The notes under the pieces are model-generated. The model had not been told where the DNA came from. It did no database searches and saw nothing but the letters and a program-made list of their open reading frames with translations. A program made the position numbers and the translations under genes. A stretch of DNA of 64,000 nucleotides from Platerodrilus igneus (lineage: Eukaryota; Arthropoda; Insecta; Coleoptera; Lycidae), in assembly GCA_036346225.1 (NCBI GenBank), contig JARFIW010001176.1, positions 2,865,884 through 2,929,883 on the forward strand, written 5' to 3'. Positions within the stretch are counted from its first letter, which is position 1, and each line of letters begins with the position of its first letter. Of this stretch, positions 54,923-64,000 are shown piece by piece.

Positions 54923-55225
54923 ATGAATCCGGCACATCTTAAGCCTATTGAAACGATTTTTGAACTCGAATCGCGCAATATCCAACCTGCGACGAATCAG
55001 AACGACAGACGATTGCAGCTAAAAGCCATTTTAGGTCTAGACGTCAATGAACAATTACTTTTTCGTACACTAACGTCCGATTTATCACAAAATTCCTTTA
55101 AGATTAAACAGTCCCTAGACGATATTAATAATATAGTCCAGAAAACAAATCCAGAAGTTTCAAATTTAGAGCTAAAATGTATTGGATCTCGTATAATACA
55201 TTTAAAACAACGTATAGATCTATGA
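54923..55225 (+). pseudogene. Orphan LTR-retrotransposon Gag N-terminus
   Basis: ATG at 54923 begins 100 codons, with LKPIETIFELESRNI, RRLQLKAILG and IGSRIIHLKQRIDL. After a stop at 55223-55225 the frame goes on for about 20 codons. From memory, helical starts of this kind with a final HLxxRL-like helix mark the N-terminal region of gag in many arthropod LTR elements. No zinc knuckle, protease or pol follows within 2 kb, so it is a fragment. A lineage-specific host gene is the alternative. Confidence 0.4.
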
Positions 55226-55289
55226 TCCTTACTTAATGATGAACAAGCTAATGAAACTACGCAAACTTTGTTAACAACATATTCAAAGT

Positions 55290-57140
55290 AATATTTTCCG
55301 AGAATTTTGTTGCTCATGATATTTTAAATCTTGTAGCAAGTTTAATTACTGGACTTTCCAAATTGCAATATTTTTAATTTAATTATCGTGTTCAATTAAT
55401 TAATATCTTTTAACATCTTATTGTTAGCGTTAGATAGATTATACATTTTCAAGCTATACTTGCGCGTATTGTGGGTTGTGTGACATACAGACGTTAAACC
55501 TCTTTATAAACATTGATATGTCGTTTTTAACACAGTGGTAGGAGTATATTTTGACGCTTACCTTCAAAATTAACGTTCTCCGGAATGTGGGTCTTCTTTA
55601 AATCTCTAGAAAATGTTCAAGTTGATACGAAGGGCACACAATTTGAGAATTGCACTATAAAATTTATAATAATTTTAGTTATTTCTGTAGTTTCTCCCTT
55701 GGTGGATGATTGGTAAGAAGTTTGTCTTTAATTATTATTAGTAATACACTTTATTTGCAGCGCTAAGTTAGAAGGATAATAAAAAGATTACTTAATGTTG
55801 AAGCAGCTATTAGTTGTAATAGGCGTTCGAGATACATGTATAATTTCAAGTACACGTCTGTTATTTAAATAAAAGGCAGGTTATGTTGGTTGTGAATATC
55901 ATCCATAACTCACGATTTGAGTTTGATCTTTCATGGATACCGTTTGGTAAAGTAATTACAACGTTTTTGGCTCTTTTATGGCTATCAATATTTACTTTGT
56001 GATCCGCATTGTTATACATATGTTGGCGCAGGTATAATACTTCATCACGTTGATGTAGTGAATAAAATTCAGGTACAATAGTTGAATTTTTAATGTCTTG
56101 AAATATTCTGCAGGTTAGATTATTAGTTATTTAATGAATTATATTATTAATCGTTAGACAGTTTTTCTTTTATGGAAAGCATCATACAATATAGAACCAG
56201 CATTTCTCACGAGAAAATTGTTTTTAAATTACTAAATTGTTGGTTCCCACAAATATTAAATGACCTATAATACATGCATAGCTTTGAAATGATTACCTTT
56301 GTTACCAGATTTGTACCAAATTAATGTTTTAAGTTAACTTAAGTATTTTAAAATTTTATTAACTATCTGTAAAGAATTTAGATCGGGAAGCTGATAGGTC
56401 TCATTCAAATGATATGTGGCTCCTTTATGTTAATAATTAAAAAAAATGAATAAACTTTGCGGTTACTTCAAAACTAGGCCAGACCTTTTTGGATTATTTT
56501 TGTCCATATTGTACTGAGAGCTGTAACTGAAAATCAAAATTTTCTTTTATTTGATAAATAGAAATACTTTATTGGGTAATAGTCTGATTATTTTTGGTCA
56601 TCTTACATAATGTTGAAGATGATATTTGGCCATTGGGCGCTAGTATCAAAAGAGCACTAAAGTATTAGAATATTCTTTCTGTAAAAATGGGTAAATAAAT
56701 ATGATATGCTTTCCTATTCTAATAACATCTCCTAAAAGGTTAACAGTAGATGAAGATTTACTCATTTTAAATAACCTTTCTGAGACTGAGCGCATAGTTT
56801 GATGAGGTATAAAATAACGAATATGTCAGGCGCCACTACACCTTTGAATACGTATTTAAATTATAAAACACCGTCAAAGAAAGTATAGAAACCTCGATAT
56901 CTACATGCATTCAAAAAGGACAAATGTTTTATGTTAAAAATTATTCAAAACCAGAACCTGAAAGAAAAAGATATCAATTACAAATGCGAGATATCAGTTT
57001 GCGTCTTACAATAAAATTCAAAATATTACAAGATAAGAAAACTTTTAAAATGTGGAATCTTAGCAAAAATTTTGTATGTTTGCTATCTAACGTCAGTAAT
57101 AATCTATTATATCAAAACATAAGTTTTGGATAATTCCTTC
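55290..57140. other. No gene seen
   Basis: AT-rich DNA without recognisable repeats. The 69-codon frame at 56924-57133 has no pattern to support it. Confidence 0.35.
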
Positions 57141-57149
57141 ATGTGTTCT

Positions 57150-57670
57150 ATCATCTTATCATTTATATTTTTACTGTTTTCCGCAAATTTTTTCTTTTTT
57201 GCCATTCAAAGTTGTTCGTGCTTAACTTTGTCTGACGATCATATCTTCGTCATTCGCCTATAGCATCACATTTCAAAAATTTCCATCATTTTCTTCTACT
57301 GTTCACGTTTCACAGACGTACAGTACTGTGCTTCACACATAAGCCTTCTGCAATCCTTTCTTTTTGTGTTTGGCATCTTCGAACACAGCAGCTGCTTTTT
57401 CTTAAAGCACCAAGACCTTACGCTAATTTTTTTTCTATGCCTTTTACACTTTTGTTTTTCTAGTTTTCTACAAACATACCCTATTACATTGATAGTTAGT
57501 GGTACACGAAGGGGGTTAAGAACCTGACGACTACGAAGATCCCTCAGCACCTAGACACTTGCGCAATAAACATTTGTTGGAAAATTGCAAAACCAACACA
57601 TGTAGATGTTAACGACAATCATCAAGTTTAAATACAATTACATTTTTCATTATTAAGTTTTCTGTTTTGG
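57150..57670 (-). pseudogene. RTE-like LINE C-terminal remnant and tail unit
   Basis: On the minus strand, decayed matches to the WKTVKNRRDRMIGHIL and EAFEMWCYRRMMKIS blocks lie at about 57150-57310. From about 57460 the tail unit follows, with AGTGGTACACGAAGGGGGTT and ACCTGACGACTACGAAGATC. Confidence 0.5.
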
Positions 57671-58400
57671 AACTGGTTGGACGCGTACCGACATTGATTT
57701 CTATTCTGAGCTAAAGTACCTATTTGCTTGTAATTTTAACATCCTATATCTTCCACTATCTATGTGAAATAGTCTAATCTAGATCTACTTCTAACTCTCT
57801 TTTTTTTTTCTCTGCTTCTAACATTCGTCACACTATTCCCTCATGTATTAGCAGCTGTACTATCATTCCATTTCTCCTATTTTTACTATTTTCCACATAT
57901 TCTTTCCATACTCTACATATCCAGTATCACTTTGTTCTTAACTTTGTCTGTCCATGATATTTTCATCATACGTCTGTTGCACCACATTTTAAAGGCTTAA
58001 ACCTTTTCCTCGTCGCTTTTCTTAATGTCCTCGTTTCATGGTCGTAAAATGTTGTGCTTAACACATATGCTTTCAGCAATCTTTTCCTTGTTTCTATGTT
58101 TGTTGTATTTGAACATAGCAGCTGTTTTTTGTTGTTAAATACAACACGGCCTTGTGCTAATCCTTTTTATACTTTTTGCACTTTTCCCCTCCTATTGTTT
58201 TCTAAAACTATATCCAATTTCTATTTCATCGATATTCAATATGCAGAGGCGATTTCCAAGATTCCTCCGTCACTTAGACACTTGCCGAATCAATGTTTTG
58301 CAATTACTCCTTTCACACGATCAACATTTGTTTACGATAATCACAAGGTTTAAATATAATCGCTTTTTTCATCACTAACTTTTCCGTGCAAGAACTAGTT
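57660..58400 (-). pseudogene. RTE-like LINE C-terminal remnant, second copy
   Basis: Starts at the tail words TTTTCTGTTTTGGAACTGGT and TGGACGCGTACC (57660) and continues on the minus strand through GRPRL-like and MIGHxL-like blocks (57780-57870) and the FEMWCYRR region near 57975, to another tail unit at about 58190-58400. Many indels. Confidence 0.55.
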
Positions 58401-58650
58401 GCACGCGCACTTCCATTGATTTCTATTCTGAACTAGCTTGCATATTTCCCTGGAATTCCCACGGCCTATATCATTCACTATCTGTGTGCAATAGTCTAAT
58501 CTAAGTCTATCCCTACCTGTCTTTTACTCCCTTCTCTGCTTCTAATATATCCCGCCGTAGAGCGTGTCCTTTCATCCTATCTTACCTATTTTTCCTGCTT
58601 TTTATCCACAGATATCTTTTTACTCTGCTATTCCTAGAACCTTTTTGTTC
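58401..58650 (-). pseudogene. RTE-like LINE 3' end, third copy
   Basis: CTAGTTGCACGCGCACTTCC and TTGATTTCTATTCTGAACTA, then CTATCTGTGTGCAATAGTCT follow the same plan as 62840-62950. It is cut by the mariner at about 58660. Confidence 0.5.
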
Positions 58651-58659
58651 TTAACTGTT

Positions 58660-59364
58660 ATAAAAGGTTAAGGAAAAAGAAATTCAATATTCTTGCGTGA
58701 AATTCAAGGCTTTATTTAACATGTTTCGGGTGTCCGATTTGGGTCAAATATGCACCGCGTTGTTCTATAATTTGTCGGCATTTTAAAGGTAACTCTATAA
58801 CACCTCTCTCATAGAAGTTGTGGTCTTTATTGGTGAAAAACTCTAGCAATCGATTTTCACAATCTTCTCTTGATGCCAATTTCTTATCACTCAGGAAGTA
58901 AGGTGGTAATCACTTGGTGCCAGGTAGGGACTATATGGTGAATGCATTAAAACTTTCCAACTAAGCTCTTGGACTTTCTGGCGAGTCACTACAGACGTGT
59001 GTGGCCTAGCGTTGTACTGATGGAACACAACACCTCTTCTTTTGGCCAATTGTGGCCGTTTCTGGTCAATCGCTAGATTCAAACGGTCCAGTTGTTGACA
59101 GTACAGATCCGAATTTAGTGTTTAGTGGCCATATGAAAGCAACTCATAATAAATGATTCTGGAAATGTAAATGAACGGTCTCTGTAGTTTCCGGTTGCCG
59201 ACGGCCAGCACACGCACAGGAATGCGAACTTCTCGGTTTCTGATTTCCGGCCGCCGACGGTCGGAAGTTGGGAAGGGAAGCAGCCCCAAGGACATTACCA
59301 CAGCAGACAAAAACACACACACTCACGCACCCACACTCGCGCACAGGCACAGGCACAGGCACAG

Positions 59365-59399
<35 letters not shown>

Positions 59400-60012
59400 C
59401 ACATACACACACACACACACGAGTATTTCCCTCAAATAATATAAGACTAACCAATATAACTTAAGGTAGCAAATAATTCTGTTAGATTTCTTAGGAGTAA
59501 CAGGTCTGCTGTAATTTTTAGGTAGCAGACTAATTGTAATGTTAGAATAAATAAAAAAAAAATCATTTCTCATTCCCAGTCACCATCCTTTTAAAAAATG
59601 GGTCGTATTCGTTCTGTTTGGTCAAGGCTTCGCAGATGGAAATTCGATTCATCATGTTTTTTGGTGTTAATTGGTGTGACACCCAAACATCGAGCTTCTT
59701 TTTGAATCCAGCTTTGTAGCAATGGTTTAAAACTGTTTTATGGCCGATCTTTAGTTTCTGGGCGATGCTACGACTACTAACATGCTGGTCAACTTCGATT
59801 CTTTCTGTGATTTTATCGACATTTGTGCGAGGTGTACTTTTAACGTCAAAAATACCTGAACGGAATCGACGAAACCAAAATTGCACCTAATTAGCTGTTG
59901 CAGTATCGGGACCATAAACACCATTCACAATTTCATCCGTCTGACTTGCATTATCACCCTTATCAAAGAAAAACTGTAAAATGTACCGAATTTTCTCTTT
60001 GTTGACTTCCAT
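58660..60012 (-). pseudogene. Mariner transposase, split by an insertion
   Basis: ATG at 60012 begins with MEVNKEKIRYILQFFF. After a stop near 59887, VQFWFRRFRSGIFDV, RSIAQKLKIGHKTVLNHCY (helix-turn-helix) and MVTGNEK follow to about 59563. The sequence resumes near 59155 with IIYYELLSYGH, and VVFHQYNARPHTS carries Y in place of the second catalytic Asp. YSPYLAPSDYHL ends the third Asp region. Canonical mariners have D-N-A-R-P-H and Y-S-P-D-L-A-P-S-D-Y, so the second Asp is lost. The first catalytic region is missing, replaced by the insertion. Confidence 0.85.
59156..59560. repeat. Insertion in the mariner, with CA microsatellite
   Basis: It replaces about 40 codons of the mariner. It holds a SINE-like word GTAAATGAACGG near 59168, a CG-rich segment with GCCGACGGCCAG and GCCGCCGACGGTCGG, and an impure CACACA/CACAGG microsatellite at about 59311-59420. 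The open frames through the microsatellite are artefacts. Confidence 0.65.
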
Positions 60013-60129
60013 TTTTAACACCCTGTAACTCACAACTGAATTAACAAAAAAAACAGCAAAATAATTTTTTTAATGTGAAATGTCACCTTGACAACGAGCA
60101 TAAATCGGAAATTGTTTATTCGATACTTT

Positions 60130-61300
60130 ACGAGATATCGGTCACTACAGCCATCTACCAAAAAAATAATGGATTTCTTTTTCCCGAACCTGATATATCC
60201 ATATCTTCAACATACATTTATAGTACCACATTTCAAATGCTTCTATCTTTTACTGGTCCGCTTCTCCTACTGTCCACGTTTTATAAGACACATGCTTACA
60301 GAAAGTTTTTCAATCTTCCTATGCTTGTTGTCGTCAAACATAGCAGCACGACTTGGTGCTAATCTTTTTTCTTTTGCACCTTTCCCCTTTTATTGTTTTC
60401 TAAAAAACATACGCTATTTCACCGATATGCAATGGTTCGTGAAGCGGGTTAAACAACCTGACGGCTACCAAGGTCCGCAACCACTTAGGCACTTGTCCAA
60501 ACAATAAGTTTCGTACTACTCTTTCTGCACAATAACATTATTTTGAGAATATTGAAAAACCAACACCTATAGCTGGTACCGATACTGAACATGTTTAAAA
60601 AAATTATTTTGTCATTATTAGCTTTTCTGTCTCGGTACTGCTTGCACACCTACTTCGATTAATTTCTATTCTGAGCTAACCTACACATTTCCTTGATATT
60701 CCCACAGACTACATCTTTTACTATTTGTGTGCAATTTCCTTTCTCTGTATCTAATATGATCTGCATTATTCCCTCATGCTCTAATATCACTCCTTTCCCT
60801 GCCCATAATATCTATATCCTACGTCCGTATCATCACATTTCAAAAAGTTGTATCTTTTTCAGTCAGTTTCTCCTACTCTCATTGTTTCACAGCCGTAAAG
60901 TGCTGTACTCCACACATGTTTTCAACAATTTTTTCTTGTTTGTATGTTTGTTGTACTTGCAGTTTTGCTAAATTCAGCATGCTCTTGTGCTTAATATTTG
61001 TTTAATATCTTTTGTACTTTTCCCATGTTGCGTTATTCGACTTCCTAGGTAGCAGAAATTCTTAACCTCCTGTAAGTTTACGTTTCCTATTTGTATTTTG
61101 CTTTTTGACTTGTCTACCCCTCCTCTACATACTAGTACTTTAGTTTCATTTTTGTTAATTTTCATATCGTATCTCTCTCTGTTAGAACTGTTTCCATTTC
61201 ATTAAGAGCAGCTTCTAACTCTTCCTTACTAGATGCTAATACCGCTATATCATCTGCAAATCTAAGCATATCATTCATTTGTCCCTCCATAATAATTCTT
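60130..61300 (-). pseudogene. RTE-like LINE remnants (two pieces)
   Basis: Piece one, about 60180-60640, has the FEMWCYRR-region counterpart near 60230 and a tail unit with TTCGTGAAGCGGGTTAAACA. Piece two, about 60640-61300, runs from tail words through the C-terminal domain to the RT frame 61165-60974 (MKINKNETKVLVCRGG) and, just above it, LRFADDIAVLAS-like sequence near 61250. Stops and shifts abound. Confidence 0.6.
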
Positions 61301-61489
61301 CTAAGTTTTAGAAAAATTATTATTTCATAAAATTTAAATGTAATTTCGTTGATTTGGAAAATTGTTTGAAAAGTAAAGATGGTCGAGATAATTGTATAGA
61401 AATTTATAATGAATGATTATCATTTAAAAATTTATTCATATTTAATAATTTATAGATAATTGTAAAAATAATTTAAATCATCATCATTC
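61301..61489. other. Short AT-rich interval
   Basis: No feature recognised. Confidence 0.35.
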
Positions 61490-62031
61490 ATCATTAGGTC
61501 TTCAGTCCTGGAACTGGTTAGACGCGTACCATCATTGTTTCCTATTCTAAACTTACCTACAGATTTCCCTGAAATTTGCACAGTCTGCATCTATCACTAT
61601 CTGATCTAGGTCTACATCTACCTCTTTTTCCTATCTCTGCTTGTAATATATCCCACACTATTCCCCAAAAATGCCTTAGAACGTATTCCGCCCTACTACT
61701 TTTCTTTTTCCCCAGATATCCTTGTTTCCCTATTATTTCTATAACCTATTTGTTATTATCTTTGTTTGTCCATGCTATCGTCCTCATACATCTGAAGCAC
61801 AGTATTTCAAAAAGCTGCTACCGTTTTTCTGTCTGCGTTTCAGACTGTCCGTATTTCATAGGCATACTGTGCTGTGCTCCACACATATGCTTTCAACAAT
61901 TTTCTTCTTGTTCTATGTTTGTTGTCTTTCCTCATAGGCGATCTTCTTTCTTGTTAGATGCAGTTCAATCACCTTCTATTGTTTTACAGTTATATACCTT
62001 ATTTTTCCAAGCTTCAGTGGTTGTGAAGGGA
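61490..62031 (-). pseudogene. RTE-like LINE 3' end with tail, interrupted by SINE
   Basis: ATCATCATTCATCATTAGGT and CTGGTTAGACGCGTACC begin the 3' end; C-terminal blocks follow to about 61960. The tail unit at 61975-62031 is cut by the SINE at GGTTGTGAAGGGA and resumes at 62299. Confidence 0.6.
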
Positions 62032-62298
62032 TACGGATCCCAAGGTCCCGGGTTCAAATCCCGACACGGCCGACTGCTTGAAAAATGGCAGGTGAGCATT
62101 TTTCACAAATATTACGCCCTCGTTCGGATGAGAGGTTAAATGGAGGTCCCGTGTGTGAGTGTTGTCACGCACGTTAAAGATCCCTACCTTGCCTGGAACG
62201 GCAAGGATTCGGCAAAATTCTAAATTTCCAGGCAACAAAAAACTCGCCTCCTGGCCAATGTAGTACCTTCGGGTGGAGAATTGGAAAAGTAAATGAAC
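62032..62298 (+). mobile_element. tRNA-derived SINE, lightly 5' truncated
   Basis: Begins in the tRNA-like part with the B-box word GGGTTCAAATCCC and runs through GCTTGAAAAATGGCAGGTGA to CTTCGGGTGGAG and AAATGAACGG. Exact 13-bp target duplications GGTTGTGAAGGGA flank it (62019-62031 and 62299-62311). The host sequence is an RTE-associated tail unit. Confidence 0.85.
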
Positions 62299-62311
62299 GG
62301 TTGTGAAGGGA

Positions 62312-62822
62312 GGTAAGCAGCCTGTGGCTGCCAACTTCCCCCAACACTTAACCATTTACCGATTTAATATATTTTCCAATATATCTTTTCGCACAGTCAA
62401 CATTAGTTGCAGATATTTCGCAACCAACAACTAGTTGTTTATACTAATCATTAGATTTATCTGCGCTTATTTTTTCGTCATTAGGTTTTCCGTCTCAAAA
62501 CTGGTTGGACACGTACCTGCACTTATTTATATTCTAAGCTAGCCTACATAGTTCCCTGAAATTCTCACACAGCATGTGTATACAGCTCGTTCCCCTTCTA
62601 TTGTTTTCTAATTTTATGCCCTATTTCACCGAATTTCAGTGAATGGGGGTTAAACAACCTGTGGCTACCAAGATCCCCCAACACTTAGACGTTTGCCGAA
62701 ATAATGGTTTTCCAGTAAATCCTTTTACACTTAACATTATTCGAGAATATTGCCCAACCAATTCTTGTAGTTACTTATAATAATCATCATGTTTAAGCAC
62801 AGTTATTTTTTTCGTCATTAGT
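62312..62822 (-). repeat. Two RTE-associated tail units in tandem
   Basis: CAGCCTGTGGCTGCCAACTT and AACCTGTGGCTACCAAGATC mark two units, at about 62318 and 62657. Each has AATATTTTCC- or TTTTCCAGTAAATCC-like words and ends in TCGTCATTAG. They show that the unit can be duplicated apart from the RT gene. Confidence 0.6.
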
Positions 62823-64000
62823 TTATCCATCTTGGGATTGGTTGGATGCGTACCTCCATTGATTTCTATTCTGGGCTAGCCTACACATCTCCCTGAAACC
62901 CCTACAGTCTACATCTTTTACTATCTGTGTGCAGTAGTCTAACCTAGGTCTGCCGCTTCTTCTCTTTTTTCCGATCTCTGCTTCTAATATATTCCGCACT
63001 ATTCCCTCATGCCGTAGTATGTGGCCTATCATCCTATCTCTCCTATTTTTTACCGTTTTCCACATATTTCTTTCTTCCCCTACCATTTTTAGTACCTCTT
63101 CGTTCTTAACTTTGTCTGTCCATGATATCTTCATCATACGTCTGTAGCACCACATTTCAAAGGCTTCTACCTGTTTCTTGTCCGCTTCTCCTACTGTCCA
63201 GGCTTCACAGTCGTACAGTGCTGTGCTCCACACATATGTTTTAAGCAATCTTTTCCTTGTTTCTATGTATGTGGTCTTTGAGCACAGTAGTTGCTTTTTT
63301 TTGTTAAATGTAGCACGACCTTTCGCTAATCTTTGTTTTATATCTTTTGTGATTTTCCCATCTTGCGTTATGTGGCTTCCTAGGTAGCATAATCCTTAAC
63401 CTCTTGTAAGTTGGTGTTACATACTTGTATTCTTGTTTTTGATTTATTTTCCCCACCTTTGCATACTAGAACCTTAGTTTTAGTTTTGTTAATTTGCATA
63501 CCGTATCTCTCTGTTAGAACCGTTTCCATTTCATTAAGAGCAGATTCTAACTCTTCTTTGCTAGACGCTAATACTGCTATATCATCTGCAAATCTAAGCA
63601 TATCAATTTTTTGTCCTTGCATAGTAATTCCAAATGTCTTCCTGCATTTGACAGTATTCATTGCCTCTTCTATGTACAAGTTAAAAATCAATGGGGATAG
63701 GGCACATCCCTGTCTCACCCCTTTCCTAATGTTTACTTCTCTACGTTCCTGCTCTAATTCTATTACTGCTGTTTGCTCTTTGTATAAGCTATGTACTATT
63801 CGTCTATCCCTATAACTCATTCCAATCTTTTGAGTATTACAAACATTTTTTCCATTTTACATTGTCGAAAGCTTTTTCCAAATCTACAAACCCTATATAC
63901 ACGCTTTCCCCTTTTTCTATTGTTTTCTCCATTATCACTCTCAAAGCTAAAATAGCCTCCCGTGTTCCCCTGTTACGCCTAAACCCAAATTGGTCTTCTC
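62823..64000 (-). pseudogene. RTE-like LINE, best copy, runs off the window
   Basis: From 64000 leftwards on the minus strand: FGFRRNRGTREAILALRV and VYIGFVDLEKAFDNVKW (first catalytic Asp), then a frameshift near 63840. The open frame 63820-63380 contains RQGCALSPLIFNLYIEEAM and LRFADDIAVLASSKEELE (catalytic pair intact). After a further break the frame 63248-62823 holds YDCEAWTVGEADKKQVEAFE, MIGHILRHEGIVRN and GRPRLDYCTQIVKDV. This matches the RTE-type endonuclease-reverse transcriptase of insects as I recall it. The 5' end is outside the window. Few disabling changes are seen, so it is the youngest copy here. Confidence 0.75.

Noticed and set aside
59144..59573. Cys/Val and His/Thr repeat frames over 59144-59573
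   Set aside because: They are translations of the CA microsatellite.

Overview
This is a window of arthropod, most likely insect, nuclear DNA that consists almost entirely of transposable and virus-like elements at different stages of decay. The evidence is the company they keep: BEL/Pao and Ty3/gypsy LTR retrotransposons, RTE-like and I/R1-like LINEs, a Penelope-like element, two Tc1/mariner elements, a Foldback element and a tRNA-derived SINE, in AT-rich DNA. I found no intact host gene, no rRNA and no functional tRNA gene.

Layout, left to right. 1-3225: copy E1 of a virus-like element (family E here), minus strand, with a decayed 768-codon-type gene and a terminal palindrome. 3226-6470: geneless tract with strong G/T strand skew. 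6471-7231: homopolymer-swollen low-complexity DNA. 7232-8008: Penelope-like remnant. 10705-13614: Foldback element with long inverted arms and a 9-bp target duplication. 13844-14082: SINE. 14590-16876: copy E3, with repeat modules, a zinc-finger plus PolB-type N-terminal pseudogene and a terminal palindrome. 16877-18330: hairpin-repeat field. 18904-21450: I/R1-like LINE. 21691-29990: RTE tails, SINEs and an inverted dispersed repeat. 30262-31524: Tc1/mariner element of DD41D type. 31985-36140: gypsy element split by a 1332-bp solo LTR. 38014-44565: full-length, inactivated BEL/Pao element with GTATC target duplications. 44695-51408: a mosaic of E pieces (E4) followed by the best copy, E2, whose gene is open for 768 codons. 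53690-55290: orphan gag-like reading frame behind a TATA-type promoter. 57150-64000: repeated RTE copies, a mariner broken by a microsatellite-bearing insertion, and a SINE.

The most interesting object is family E. Three copies share a block order and end in a related palindrome. The family pairs a large protein I cannot assign with fragments whose motifs resemble, from memory, both ends of the large PolB-type protein of Maverick/Polinton- or adintovirus-like elements. It also carries a GC-rich minisatellite and a repeated module with an open minus-strand reading. All assignments rest on reading motifs and comparing copies by eye; no database search was run.
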